A stretch of DNA of 5,853 bases from Parcubacteria group bacterium CG11_big_fil_rev_8_21_14_0_20_39_22. GTDB taxonomy: Bacteria > Patescibacteriota > Minisyncoccia > Phycocordibacterales > GCA-002787175. The position numbers and the translations under genes were made by a program. This document shows, piece after piece, positions 5,457 to 5,853 of the stretch. The notes beneath the pieces are model-generated. The model was not told where the DNA came from, ran no database searches, and was given only the letters and a program-made list of their open reading frames with translations. The stretch's first letter is position 1, and every line of letters begins with the position of its first letter. The stretch is taken from positions 1 through 5,853 of the forward strand of contig PCWC01000038.1 in the NCBI GenBank assembly GCA_002787175.1, read 5' to 3'.

Positions 5457-5729
5457 TTATACCAGTGTTTTGCAAAACATTAGTATAGACTTTCCGCGGG
5501 GTGTGAGTTTGTGGAGAACACTGGGACCGTCGTTTCTCTTCATCACAAGACCTGTGATTGCGAGTTTCCTAATGTGATCAGAAGCATTTTCATACCCCAT
5601 CTTTAACTTTTCGGAAATACCAGCAACCGATTGTTCCGGGTTCTTTTCTAAATATTCCAAAATCCGAAGTCGATTGTGATTGGCAACTCCCTTTATCATC
5701 CTCTCTACTTTTCTATACTCAAAAGTCAT
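5457..5729 (-). CDS. ArsR-like winged helix-turn-helix transcriptional regulator
   Basis: 90 residues, a single DNA-binding domain. The pattern VANHNRLRILEYL (15-27), then SVAGISEKL (34-42), NASDHIRKL (48-56) and GLVMKRNDG (60-68), ending in a wing that leads into LTPRG (75-79), is typical of ArsR/HTH_20-type dimeric repressors. The only cysteine is C86 in the tail, so no metal-binding CxC site is present and no ligand can be proposed. The last seven residues, MFCKTLV, are encoded by a palindrome that also occurs upstream of the gene. A promoter with -35 inside the upstream palindrome suggests autoregulation. The VKOR operon downstream is a candidate target. The ATG at 5729 preserves the whole domain. 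Confidence 0.85.
   Translation of the reverse strand: MTFEYRKVERMIKGVANHNRLRILEYLEKNPEQSVAGISEKLKMGYENASDHIRKLAITGLVMKRNDGPSVLHKLTPRGKSILMFCKTLV
5458..5487. repeat. 30-bp imperfect palindrome (operator-like), downstream copy
   Basis: Core TGTTTTGCAAAACA (5466-5479) is a perfect palindrome. Arms TATAC/GTATA extend it to 30 bp with two mismatched pairs (5463/5482 and 5465/5480). The site lies inside the regulator gene and encodes its last residues. It resembles the copy at 5748-5770. It could be an operator read by the regulator or a mobile palindromic repeat. Confidence 0.7.
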
Positions 5730-5735
5730 ACTATC

Positions 5736-5764
5736 ATTGTATTCCTTATACTAATGTTTTGCAA
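5736..5764 (-). promoter_or_regulatory. Promoter of the ArsR-like gene
   Basis: On the minus strand TTGCAA (5764-5759) and TACAAT (5741-5736) are 17 bp apart, 4/6 and 5/6 matches to the sigma-70-type consensus. The -10 box ends 6 bases before the ATG, so the transcript would be leaderless or nearly so. An AAGGA at 5747-5743 is 13 bases from the ATG, rather far for ribosome binding. The -35 box lies on the axis of the upstream palindrome. Confidence 0.5.
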
Positions 5765-5853
5765 AACATTGAATAAGTCCACCCTCTTTTGCACTCTACT
5801 TGTAATCTCTTCATATAATACTCGGACCCAGTTAATACCTCAAGCGGTGTATT
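5746..5853 (-). CDS. 3' end of an open frame, possibly an integrase/transposase tail (partial)
   Basis: From the window edge, 35 codons run open to a TAA at 5748-5746. The peptide begins NTPLEVLTG, which resembles the C-terminal TPxE region of DDE (rve/IS3/IS481-type) transposases, and then a short charged tail. The resemblance is only a short motif, so this is tentative. The last seven residues, MFCKTLV, are encoded by the palindrome and are the same as the end of the next gene. The original stop may have been elsewhere and the tail added by the repeat. The gap to the regulator ATG is 16 bases. The start lies outside the window. Confidence 0.4.
   Translation of the reverse strand, partial: NTPLEVLTGSEYYMKRLQVECKRGWTYSMFCKTLV
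5748..5770. repeat. Operator-like palindrome, upstream copy
   Basis: AATGTTTTGCAAAACATT (5753-5770) is a perfect 18-bp palindrome, preceded by TATAC-type DNA on the low side (5748-5752). The left arm matches the downstream copy read in reverse complement over 22 bases, while the distal right arm beyond 5770 does not. It covers the -35 box of the regulator promoter. Confidence 0.75.

Overview
The window looks like a piece of a small-genome, AT-rich bacterium of the Candidate Phyla Radiation (Patescibacteria, Parcubacteria-like). This is an inference. It rests on weak or absent Shine-Dalgarno sites, -10 boxes directly in front of start codons, short gene clusters, an IS200-type transposase, and intergenic DNA packed with degenerate short repeats. 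No marker gene is present. The standard code fits: one gene ends in TGA and overlaps the next start. Every supported gene lies on the minus strand, so transcription runs from high to low coordinates.

Reading in the direction of transcription: the right edge (5746-5853) holds the 3' end of an open frame that may be a DDE integrase/transposase tail. A small ArsR-like winged-helix regulator (5457-5729) follows. It is bracketed by two copies of a palindrome with the core TGTTTTGCAAAACA. One copy overlaps the -35 box of its promoter, and the other is its own last codons. Next is a two-gene membrane cluster: a VKOR-family thiol oxidoreductase with an extra C-terminal membrane region (4280-5344) and, 3 bp on, a 185-residue membrane protein with an internal duplication (3719-4276). 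A 184-bp MITE-like inverted-repeat element (3535-3718) sits exactly against the stop codon of the latter and is flanked by a TTA duplication.

A compact IS200-type insertion sequence (about 2827-3408) separates this from a second operon. That operon pairs a GH100/neutral-invertase-like glycosidase (1351-2538) with a sucrose-6-phosphate-phosphatase-like HAD hydrolase (506-1354), overlapping by ATGA. Together they suggest sucrose or sucrose-phosphate metabolism.

The remaining DNA (1-505 and 2539-2826) is gene-free and made largely of degenerate repeats with a 7-bp period in several sequence families, plus small hairpins. One of these hairpins could be the terminator of the sugar operon. The most interesting items are the palindrome pair around the regulator, the MITE at a stop codon, and the shared heptad period of several unrelated-looking repeat families.
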